Source: Leisingera sp. ANG-M7
Lineage (GTDB): Bacteria > Pseudomonadota > Alphaproteobacteria > Rhodobacterales > Rhodobacteraceae
Length of the DNA stretch: 64,000 nucleotides
Reading direction: 5' to 3'
NCBI RefSeq assembly: GCF_000813965.1
Contig: NZ_JWLI01000005.1
Span: 1-64,000 of the forward strand
The notes under the pieces: generated by a model
What the model was told of the DNA's origin: nothing
The model's input: only the letters and a program-made list of their open reading frames with translations
Database searches by the model: none
Position numbers and translations under genes: made by a program
Part shown: positions 57,749-64,000 of the stretch, one piece after another
How positions within the stretch are numbered: the stretch's first letter is position 1
Layout of the letters: each line of letters begins with the position of its first letter

Positions 57749-58372
57749 TTGGATATCAAAGCAGTTGAGGAATCATACGCGCGCTGGGCGCCGGTGTATG
57801 ACAAGACATTTGGCGCGGTGACGCGCTCTGGCCGCCGCAGGGCGACCCGCTACATCAATTCCCGCGAGGGCAGTGTGCTGGAGGTTGGGGTCGGTACCGG
57901 CCTGTCCCTGCAGCATTATGCGCCGCATTTGCAGGTGACGGGGATCGATTTCAGCCATGACATGCTGAAGAAGGCCCAAGGAAAGGTGCAGGAGCTGGGG
58001 CTGAAACAGGTAGAAACGCTGCGGCAGATGGATGCCCGGCAGCTGGATTTCCCGGACAATTCCTTTGACACTGTCGCGGCGATGCATGTGCTGTCAGTTG
58101 TGCCGGACCCGGACAAGGTGATGCATGAAATCGCGCGGGTTCTGAAGCCCGGCGGCAAGGTGGTGATCACCAACCATTTCAAAAGCGGCAAGGGGGTTCG
58201 GGCCTCGCTGGAGAAGCTTTCGGCACCCCTGGCCAATGTGATCGGCTGGCATTCGGACTTCGAGTTAAAAACGGTGCTGCAGGAGGACCGCCTGCAGGTC
58301 GAGCAGCAGGAGAGCATTCCGCCCTTCGGGATGATGACATTCCTGGTGCTGGGCAAGCAGCAGACCATGTGA
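57749..58372 (+). CDS. pmtA: Phosphatidylethanolamine N-methyltransferase-like (PmtA, Rhodobacter type)
   Basis: The 207-residue SAM methyltransferase has motif I LEVGVGTGLSLQHY near residue 44, VTGIDFSHDML, and a post-I region DFPDNSFDTVAAMHVLSVVPD typical of the UbiE-like PmtA of Rhodobacter. It would methylate phosphatidylethanolamine in three steps to phosphatidylcholine. The start is TTG with GGGGAGGGA upstream. The position after pssA supports a lipid role; another small-molecule methyltransferase remains possible. Confidence 0.8.
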   Translation: MDIKAVEESYARWAPVYDKTFGAVTRSGRRRATRYINSREGSVLEVGVGTGLSLQHYAPHLQVTGIDFSHDMLKKAQGKVQELGLKQVETLRQMDARQLDFPDNSFDTVAAMHVLSVVPDPDKVMHEIARVLKPGGKVVITNHFKSGKGVRASLEKLSAPLANVIGWHSDFELKTVLQEDRLQVEQQESIPPFGMMTFLVLGKQQTM

Positions 58373-58393
58373 AACATCCTGTTTCCGCGATGC

Positions 58394-58418
58394 AGCCCCG
58401 GGGGGATCCTCCGGGGCT
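58394..58418 (+). terminator. Terminator after the pssA-pmtA pair
   Basis: The stem AGCCCCGG / CCGGGGCT with a nine-base loop is followed by TTTCTTT. Confidence 0.88.
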
Positions 58419-58478
58419 TTTCTTTGTGCGGCCTGTCTGCAACAGTGCATTTGAAACGGGCGGAATTGCACCGCCCTA

Positions 58479-58505
58479 GGGGATGTAAATCACTTTTACA
58501 TCCCC
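58479..58505. promoter_or_regulatory. Perfect 11+11 bp inverted-repeat operator ahead of the AAA+ cluster
   Basis: GGGGATGTAAA (58479-58489) and TTTACATCCCC (58495-58505) are exact inverted repeats around a five-base centre. They lie 40 bases before the first start codon of the cluster and after the terminator of the preceding operon, so this is most likely the promoter/operator of the cluster. I cannot name the regulator. Confidence 0.65.
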
Positions 58506-58545
58506 ATATCGGGATCAGATATTTGACAGGGAAGGAACGGATGCG

Positions 58546-59628
58546 ATGAGTGTGTCCCAATTTGAGAAGATGGTGGCGGACAGCCAGGAAAAGGTGCGCG
58601 AGTCGCAATCCAGGATCGAAGCGCTGACCTCGCGTATTGAGGCCGCGCGCAGCAAGATCGAAGCGGGCGAGGACGCCAGCGTCGATATCGAAAACGCCAC
58701 GCTGGAAGATGTGCACGCGCATACCGAGGTGATGAACGCCAACATCGCCGAGCTGATCATGGGGCTGGACGATGTGACGGCGGCGTTCTCCAAGGATTTC
58801 GATGAGATGCGCTCGAAAACCGGCTGGGAGAGCTTTGTCGGGTTTTTCTCCAAGGGCAAGTCGGACTCGATGCGCCAGGAGCGGATGCGCACCGCCAGTA
58901 TTGACGACAAGCTGCAGGATCTGATCGCCAAGTCCGATGTGATCGTGAAGCTGCTGGAGGGCCAGCTGGCCACCCTGGAAGAGCAGCGCGAGAAAGTGCA
59001 GACCAACCTCTCCGCGACCCTGGACGACCGCGAGTTCACAGTGCAGGAGCTGGAGGGCGTGCGGGCTGAGATCGTGGCGCTGGACCCGCAGATCATCGAA
59101 CTGGAGAGCAAGATATCGGTCGAGCAGGACGCCGCAGCGCGCACCAAGCTGGAGACCGAGCTGGCCGACATCAACGCCAAATACAACGCGCTGGTGCAGG
59201 AGGAGCAGGTGAAGCTTGCCAAGTCCCAGACGCTGGAGCGTTATATCGAGAAGGGCAAAACCTGGGTCGACAGTTTGCAGAACCAGGCGGCGACGCAGAT
59301 GGTGCTGATCAACAAGCTGCAGACGGACACCCAGCAGCGGGTGGTGCTGTATGATGCGCTGACCAAATCGCTGAAGACCGCGCAGCAGCAGGATGTGGCG
59401 CACCGGATCAACGAGATCGGCGTGCAGACCGACAAGGAAGCCCAGACCGCAATGGCGGCGATCGGCACCGCGACCAACCAGAAGATGGCCGACATGCTGG
59501 AAGCGCATGAGGACAACATGGTGTTCGCCCGCGACGTGCTGGAGAAGAAGGCCAAGGCGGATGAACGCTTTGCCCGGCGGTTTGCGGCGATTGTCGAGAA
59601 GCACGACAAGAACCTGTATGGGGGGTGA
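58546..59628 (+). CDS. Coiled-coil protein of unknown function, first gene of an AAA+ cluster
   Basis: The 360-residue protein is almost entirely helical and charged, with heptad patterns at about residues 1-60 and 130-230. A short conserved-looking segment (GWESFVGFFSKGKSDSMRQERM) lies near residue 100 and a C-terminal helix contains WVDSLQNQAATQMVLINKL. There is no signal peptide or membrane helix. The look is faintly like TelA/toxic-anion-resistance proteins, but I cannot claim membership. Its place at the head of a transcript with an AAA+ ATPase suggests a filament or scaffold partner. Confidence 0.8.
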   Translation: MSVSQFEKMVADSQEKVRESQSRIEALTSRIEAARSKIEAGEDASVDIENATLEDVHAHTEVMNANIAELIMGLDDVTAAFSKDFDEMRSKTGWESFVGFFSKGKSDSMRQERMRTASIDDKLQDLIAKSDVIVKLLEGQLATLEEQREKVQTNLSATLDDREFTVQELEGVRAEIVALDPQIIELESKISVEQDAAARTKLETELADINAKYNALVQEEQVKLAKSQTLERYIEKGKTWVDSLQNQAATQMVLINKLQTDTQQRVVLYDALTKSLKTAQQQDVAHRINEIGVQTDKEAQTAMAAIGTATNQKMADMLEAHEDNMVFARDVLEKKAKADERFARRFAAIVEKHDKNLYGG

Positions 59629-59896
59629 GGTTACATATCGGCCTGCAGCAGCGTTGCTGAAATCAGCCGTGTTTTTGGCGGGTCTTTCGATTGCGCTTCC
59701 CCTGATGGCCCGGTTTCTCCTGCTGCTGCCATTGAACTGGGGTCACAGTCTTAATCTGGTTCTGACTGTAGTTCCCCTTGGCGCGGCGCTCTTTTTGCTG
59801 GGCTGGGCCGTCGTGCTTGCTGCTTGGGCCATTGCTTGGATTGGGCTGATATTTGTTCTCAATAGTGCTGGAACGCGCAAAAACCGGCTTTGTTAG
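59618..59896 (+). CDS. Small membrane protein, 92 residues
   Basis: The frame overlaps the end of the coiled-coil gene by 11 bases. It encodes hydrophobic segments AVFLAGLSIALPLMARFLLLLP, LVLTVVPLGAALFLLGWAVV and AAWAIAWIGLIFVLN, so two to three membrane helices, with a basic C-terminus. I recognise no family. The overlap and hydrophobicity pattern support a real gene that could anchor the complex, although the ribosome binding site is weak. Confidence 0.5.
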   Translation: MGGEVTYRPAAALLKSAVFLAGLSIALPLMARFLLLLPLNWGHSLNLVLTVVPLGAALFLLGWAVVLAAWAIAWIGLIFVLNSAGTRKNRLC

Positions 59897-59988
59897 CGGG
59901 GCCTCCCTACAGATGTTGTCTTTTGGTCCTAGAAAGAACCGTTCGATGGAAGCTGCTAAGATTGAGCTCGTGCAAAACAGAGGGCAGT

Positions 59989-60037
59989 GCCCGGCCGCGG
60001 GTGGGAGCGTAGCGCCCGCCCGGGGGGGCGGCCGGGC
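59989..60037. other. Large hairpin upstream of the 373-residue protein gene
   Basis: The arms GCCCGGCCGC (59989-59998) and GCGGCCGGGC (60028-60037) pair perfectly. The 29-base interior can pair further (GGGTGGG with CCCGCCC and a bulged A), giving a nearly continuous stem of about 17-20 base pairs. No T tract follows. It may attenuate transcription or protect the downstream message. Confidence 0.6.
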
Positions 60038-60079
60038 GCTGTCCGCGCCGCAAGCGGCACGTCCGGAAAGGGGACATGC

Positions 60080-61201
60080 ATGACCGATCCCTCCCACGAC
60101 CACGCGGGCCTCAGCGATACCTTCGCCTCGCGCCAGTATTTCAAGAAGTTCGAGACCATAATCCGGCACCTGACCCGGGTGGCGGCGGCGATGCAGGCGG
60201 AGGGGCGGCTGAGCAAATCCGATGTGAAGGTGCTGACCGCCTACCTGATGCGGCTCAACTTCACCTTCCGGGCGCTCAGCATGAAATACCTGATGGCGGG
60301 GCGCGATACGGGCCGCTTCTTTGGCAGCCTGGCGATGGACAAGCGCGACAGCGGCTTTCCGGTGGCGGCGGAGCTGATGACCATGGCCAACGACGCCCAG
60401 CAGGCGGAGCGGCACTTGGCCAATATGGCGAGTGAAACCCAGCTGAAGGATGATATGGTGCGCACCATCATCTCGGACCGGGCGGTGCCCGCGAAGCTGC
60501 AGTTCGCGCTGTCGCAGCGCCTTTACTATCAGGAGCTGCTGAAGGGGCAGCTGTTCTGGGGCCAGAACGATCCGGTTTGCGAATGGCTGGAGAACATCAG
60601 CGAGCGGCGGCGGCGCTTTCTGCTCCATTGGGCGGCCTATGACAGCCAGGTGAACCTGCCGGTGATCTACCTGATGGAACTGGAGGACAGCGGCAAGGTG
60701 GCGCTGCCCAAGGACGAACGGCGCTGGCCGGAGGTGCAGGCGCATCTGATGGCGCAGGCCCTGGCGGGGCTGAAGCTGGTCACGATTGCCAAGGGGTTTG
60801 ACGAGGATTTCGACGATCTCCACCCCAAGCACCTGCGCCGTTTTCATGTGGGGCCGATGTATTCCTCTGCCTATACCGAGCAGTCCGGGCCGCTGCACCG
60901 GGTGCTGGAGGAGGCGGAAGCGCCCGCGAGCCAGGACTGGGCGCTGGCCTGGACGCTGGAGGAGCTGGAAAGCGAAGACGTGCGCGAGGAACGCGCGGGC
61001 TGGTTCGGCACCGTGGAGCGGGAGATCTTTGCGCTCGACCCCTTTGGCGGGCGCGGCGCGGATACCGGCGCGACCCGGACCCAGCGCGCCATCATCCTGC
61101 CGCAGCGCCCGTTTCAGGTGCTGGCAGAGCTGGATCCGCCGGGGTTCGGCGATGTGCAGAAGTTTGTGGTGAGCGACGCCGGGCAGGTGCTGCGGTATTG
61201 A
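60080..61201 (+). CDS. Conserved protein of unknown function in the AAA+ cluster
   Basis: The 373-residue soluble protein is mostly helical in its first 240 residues (for example KKFETIIRHLTRVAAAMQAEG and the aromatic-rich LFWGQNDPVCEWLENISERR). It has a more mixed C-terminal third with an acidic helix and a PFGGRGADTGATRTQRAI stretch. There is no signal peptide, no nucleotide motif and no family I can name. AAAGGGGA precedes the ATG at 60080. It is 105 bases upstream of the AAA+ ATPase on the same strand. Confidence 0.8.
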   Translation: MTDPSHDHAGLSDTFASRQYFKKFETIIRHLTRVAAAMQAEGRLSKSDVKVLTAYLMRLNFTFRALSMKYLMAGRDTGRFFGSLAMDKRDSGFPVAAELMTMANDAQQAERHLANMASETQLKDDMVRTIISDRAVPAKLQFALSQRLYYQELLKGQLFWGQNDPVCEWLENISERRRRFLLHWAAYDSQVNLPVIYLMELEDSGKVALPKDERRWPEVQAHLMAQALAGLKLVTIAKGFDEDFDDLHPKHLRRFHVGPMYSSAYTEQSGPLHRVLEEAEAPASQDWALAWTLEELESEDVREERAGWFGTVEREIFALDPFGGRGADTGATRTQRAIILPQRPFQVLAELDPPGFGDVQKFVVSDAGQVLRY

Positions 61202-61306
61202 GCGGCGAGCCTGCCGAGACCGCAGGAGCCTCCGGCGGGGATATTTTTTAGCCAGATGAAGAGCGGATCGGAATTGCGTCCGCAAGCGACGGATTGAGAG
61301 GGTGAG

Positions 61307-63244
61307 ATGAGCATTTCAGGCAATCAGATGGAGCTGCGGGAAGAGGATATCCGCAAGCATTACGCGGCTGCGGCGGCGATGCTGGAGGGGTTCGACCACA
61401 CCCCGCGCATTGCCAAGCCTGCTGTGGAGGGCAAGGCGCCGGAGCGTTCGCCAGGGATTGCCCGCACGCGGCGCTTCCGTTCGACGACTCCGGGGCTGGT
61501 CACCCGCCCCACCGCGCGCCCCGATGGGGTGCATCTGATTGCCCGGATCGAGGCGGCGGATGAGGATGATCCGCTGACCTCGCCCTTGCAGGCGACGTTG
61601 CAGCACGCGTTGCGGCGGGCGCTGGCGGTCTCCTTGGCAATGGGGGAGGCTTATGCGGATGTGTCCGGCCTGGCGGATCTGAAACGGGCCAATCTGGCCG
61701 GGTCTTTGGACGCGGCGCGCAAGGGGGAGTTCACCGAGCTGCTGGCCGCCGAGGCGCTGATTGCGGCGCATGTGTTTGCAAACGCCACGGCCTATATGCT
61801 GGCACCTCACGGCAGCGAGGCGCAGGCCGAGGTGGGCGAGGCGGAGGAGCTGCTGACGGATAACGCGCCGCTGGCCCTGCACGGGGCGCTGTGGGAGCTG
61901 GACCAGAAATTGGCGCTGCATGCGCCGGATGATGCGCATCTGATTGCGGCCACGGCGGGTTATGCCGAGCAGCTGATGGAGAAGGCGGCCTTGCGCGCGC
62001 AGAACGCGCCGCGGCTGGAGGCGTTCACTGCTGCTGCCTGGCGGGTGGAGGCGGATGATCTGACCATCAACGGCTTTGAGCCGGCGGCCAAGGCGAAATC
62101 CACCACCCTGACGATGGCGTTCAAGAAACCTCATGAGGTGGTTGGCAACCATATCGCCAAGTACCAAGCGATGCGGCTGGCCAAGATGCTGATGGCCTAT
62201 GATTTCGACCGCCGCCTGAACCCCTTTGCCGAGATGGGTGGCTTTATCTTTACCTTCATGGGGGACGGTAAGCCGGGGACCGGCAAGACCACCCTGATCC
62301 AGATGATGGCGGGGCTGATCCACGACTATTGCCAGAATGCAGGCTATGCCTTCCGCTACCAGAACTTCGGCATCGACAATATCGACAGCTATCAGGGCAA
62401 GTCGGGGCAGAACGCCAAATCCTTCATCCAGAACGTGATCGACCCGGGCGTGATCGGCTTTGGCACCATCGACGACATCGACCAGATCGCGGGCAAGCGC
62501 GGCGACCGGCAGTCCAGCGCGGGTCAGCAGGAGGTGACGGCGGTGTTCATGGAGGCCTTTGCCGGCGCCAATACCGTGGTGCGCGGCAACTGCACCTTCG
62601 GCATGTTCTCCAACTACCCGGAGAATGTGGACGATGCGCTGCGCCAGCGGGCCGGCGCGCGGTTCCTGGTCGACGGGCCGCAGACGCGGGAGGATTACAT
62701 CGACATCCTGACGCTGCTGATGGGCAAGAACCATGCGATCCCGCTGGGCGAGCATGATCTGTACGGAGCACAGGAGATCAAGAAGGCCGTCGCGCGGTCG
62801 TTTGAGGCGCACAACCGGCCGCAGGAGCCGGGGCTGGTAGAGGTCTTTGGCCGGGTGCACGACCAGATCGGGGAACTGGATGATCTGGCCAAGCTGGGGA
62901 CGTACCTGAAGGCGATCCAGCAGGCGGATGAGCGGTTCACCGGCCGTGCCATCAAGAACATCACCGATGCGGTCAAGGTCCGGGCAATGGATTTCGAGCT
63001 GCCGGATGAATGGATGGAGAACCCGGAGCTGTTCCTGTTCAAGGATTACGATACCAAATCCGCGATGATTGCGGAGCTGCGGGTGCCGGTCACGGTCGAC
63101 ATGGTGGTGCAGGAGATCAACCGCTACGCCGACAGCGAGTTCCGCTATGCCGACAAGTCGGATGAGGTGGCGATTGAAAACATGGTGCGCGATTTCGGGC
63201 GGCAGGAAGAGGCCAAGCGGCGGTATCTGGAGGGGAAGGGGTGA
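61307..63244 (+). CDS. AAA+ ATPase of an uncharacterised cluster
   Basis: The 645-residue protein has a helical N-terminal domain of about 300 residues and an AAA+ module. The module has Walker A GDGKPGTGKTT near residues 319-329, Walker B GFGTIDDIDQI near 385-395, a sensor-1 Asn in FGMFSNYPENVD and an arginine-finger region DALRQRAGARF. The C-terminal part continues with helical segments to residue 645. The role is unknown, possibly remodelling the coiled-coil partner. Its stop overlaps the start of the next gene (GTGA). Confidence 0.85.
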   Translation: MSISGNQMELREEDIRKHYAAAAAMLEGFDHTPRIAKPAVEGKAPERSPGIARTRRFRSTTPGLVTRPTARPDGVHLIARIEAADEDDPLTSPLQATLQHALRRALAVSLAMGEAYADVSGLADLKRANLAGSLDAARKGEFTELLAAEALIAAHVFANATAYMLAPHGSEAQAEVGEAEELLTDNAPLALHGALWELDQKLALHAPDDAHLIAATAGYAEQLMEKAALRAQNAPRLEAFTAAAWRVEADDLTINGFEPAAKAKSTTLTMAFKKPHEVVGNHIAKYQAMRLAKMLMAYDFDRRLNPFAEMGGFIFTFMGDGKPGTGKTTLIQMMAGLIHDYCQNAGYAFRYQNFGIDNIDSYQGKSGQNAKSFIQNVIDPGVIGFGTIDDIDQIAGKRGDRQSSAGQQEVTAVFMEAFAGANTVVRGNCTFGMFSNYPENVDDALRQRAGARFLVDGPQTREDYIDILTLLMGKNHAIPLGEHDLYGAQEIKKAVARSFEAHNRPQEPGLVEVFGRVHDQIGELDDLAKLGTYLKAIQQADERFTGRAIKNITDAVKVRAMDFELPDEWMENPELFLFKDYDTKSAMIAELRVPVTVDMVVQEINRYADSEFRYADKSDEVAIENMVRDFGRQEEAKRRYLEGKG

Positions 63245-64000
63245 GCGCTTCGATAGTTCATTTTCATGAAATGAGGATCAAAAAGTCGGATCTGTCACAT
63301 CTTTCCGACGAGGAAACTGCCGTTTTCGGTATGCTTTCTTATATCTGCAACGAACTCAACGTTTTCTCACGTTTGCTGACGTTATCAGGTGAAAAAGAAA
63401 ATGATGGAGCACCGGTAAGATTCGCCAGAGATCTACAGCATCACGTGGTGCTCCGAACGCTCTCGTCTAGGCTGTTTGAAGCCTATGAGTTCATTTCAGA
63501 AGTCGGCAAAAAAGCTCAGGGAATAAACTCAGATATTTTTTCATTGTTCCAGCGCAGTGCTACTGAAATTGAGAAGCTAGGTGCCTCCAACAGCCGTTCG
63601 ATAAATCGCAACATCCGAAATGAAACAAGTTTCCACTACAAGTACAGGGATGCGCTAAAGAACGCCAAGAGCCTTCCTGAAGACGCCGATGCGTCAATCT
63701 ATTTGAACGAGTTGGATGGCAATACATACTTTGTACTTGGTGAGAGTATGATGTTTTTCGAAAGGCTGAGAAGGTTTTCTAAGGCTGACAAAAAGTTTGA
63801 AAACCCAGAACTTCTTGCGGAGGAATGGCTCAGCTGGTCACTGGATATTGTTAGGCTAGTAAAGAAGCTACTAGCTGATGTGTTTGATATCGTTCTGGAT
63901 CGGTTGGACACTAAAATACGTAAAACGCACTACTACGTGAAACCAGGGATGGTTGCGGAAAGCGATAGCGCCTTTGCCCCCGTCTTCTTGAGGTCCGCCC
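63241..64000 (+). CDS. Unknown AT-richer gene, 5' part (cut by window edge)
   Basis: A GTG overlapping the AAA+ stop opens a frame that stays open for at least 253 codons to the window edge. The product begins MSASIVHFHEMRIKKSDLSH and is helical and charged, with no motif I can assign. Its base composition and codon use differ sharply from the neighbours: rare codons such as CTA, ATA, AGA and TTA are common, and it is visibly AT-richer. This suggests recent transfer. An ATG at 63271 is an alternative start. Confidence 0.7.
   Translation, partial: MSASIVHFHEMRIKKSDLSHLSDEETAVFGMLSYICNELNVFSRLLTLSGEKENDGAPVRFARDLQHHVVLRTLSSRLFEAYEFISEVGKKAQGINSDIFSLFQRSATEIEKLGASNSRSINRNIRNETSFHYKYRDALKNAKSLPEDADASIYLNELDGNTYFVLGESMMFFERLRRFSKADKKFENPELLAEEWLSWSLDIVRLVKKLLADVFDIVLDRLDTKIRKTHYYVKPGMVAESDSAFAPVFLRSA

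Noticed and set aside
58546-59628. Calling the coiled-coil protein TelA
   Set aside because: Only the general coiled-coil character and a Trp/Gln-rich helix are reminiscent; without a profile search the name would be a guess.

Overview
The window is chromosomal DNA from a marine alphaproteobacterium of the Roseobacter group (Rhodobacteraceae), most like Leisingera, Phaeobacter or Ruegeria. The evidence is the high-GC codon use, the pcaQ/pcaCHG cluster, the neighbouring pssA and PmtA-type methyltransferase genes, the FYDLN-acid protein, an RpoH-type promoter in the alphaproteobacterial style and the glcDEF set. Nearly everything is ordinary housekeeping and catabolic content. I saw no IS element, prophage or CRISPR array.

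Layout. 0-0.5 kb: the truncated N-terminus of a large BapA-like adhesin. 1.2-6.0 kb: the stress operon prkA-yeaH-spoVR. 6.1-10.5 kb: glutathione-dependent formaldehyde dehydrogenase, then copper efflux (copA-cueR) with a readable CueR operator. 10.6-14.2 kb: protocatechuate catabolism (pcaC-pcaH-pcaG plus a BKACE/DUF849 enzyme) divergent from pcaQ. 14.5-26.0 kb: a signalling block with a winged-helix regulator, a chemoreceptor and two class III cyclases. The regulator and both cyclases share a TolB/FlgO-like plus TPR body. The block also holds tRNA-Ala(GGC), a decayed P-loop ATPase, the FYDLN protein, a YgjP-type metallopeptidase and a GntR regulator. 26.5-34.4 kb: a complete dipeptide/nickel-type ABC importer, a LysR regulator and a PAS histidine kinase. 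34.5-40.2 kb: tRNA-Pro(CGG) and leuB, leuD and leuC, with an exported phosphatase-fold protein and a membrane protein between leuD and leuB.

40.6-50.3 kb: a MscS channel, rsfS-rlmH, a small exported protein, a DUF599 protein, glycolate oxidase glcDEF and two overlapping trypsin-like protease genes. 50.3-56.7 kb: an RpoH-driven Hsp20, a globin, gabD, a kynurenine-formamidase-like hydrolase, creatinase and an arginine-methyltransferase-like enzyme. 57.0-58.4 kb: phospholipid synthesis (pssA and a PmtA-like methyltransferase). 58.5-64.0 kb: an uncharacterised cluster headed by a perfect 11+11 bp inverted repeat. It encodes a coiled-coil protein, a small membrane protein, an unknown 373-residue protein and an AAA+ ATPase, followed by an AT-richer open gene that overlaps the ATPase and runs off the window.

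The most interesting parts are the uncharacterised AAA+ cluster at the right end, the three proteins that share one sensor-like body with different N-terminal output modules, a 33 bp element repeated exactly at two intergenic sites 15 kb apart, the pca operon in which a BKACE gene is present and pcaB/pcaD are not, and several clear palindromic operators with no assigned regulator.
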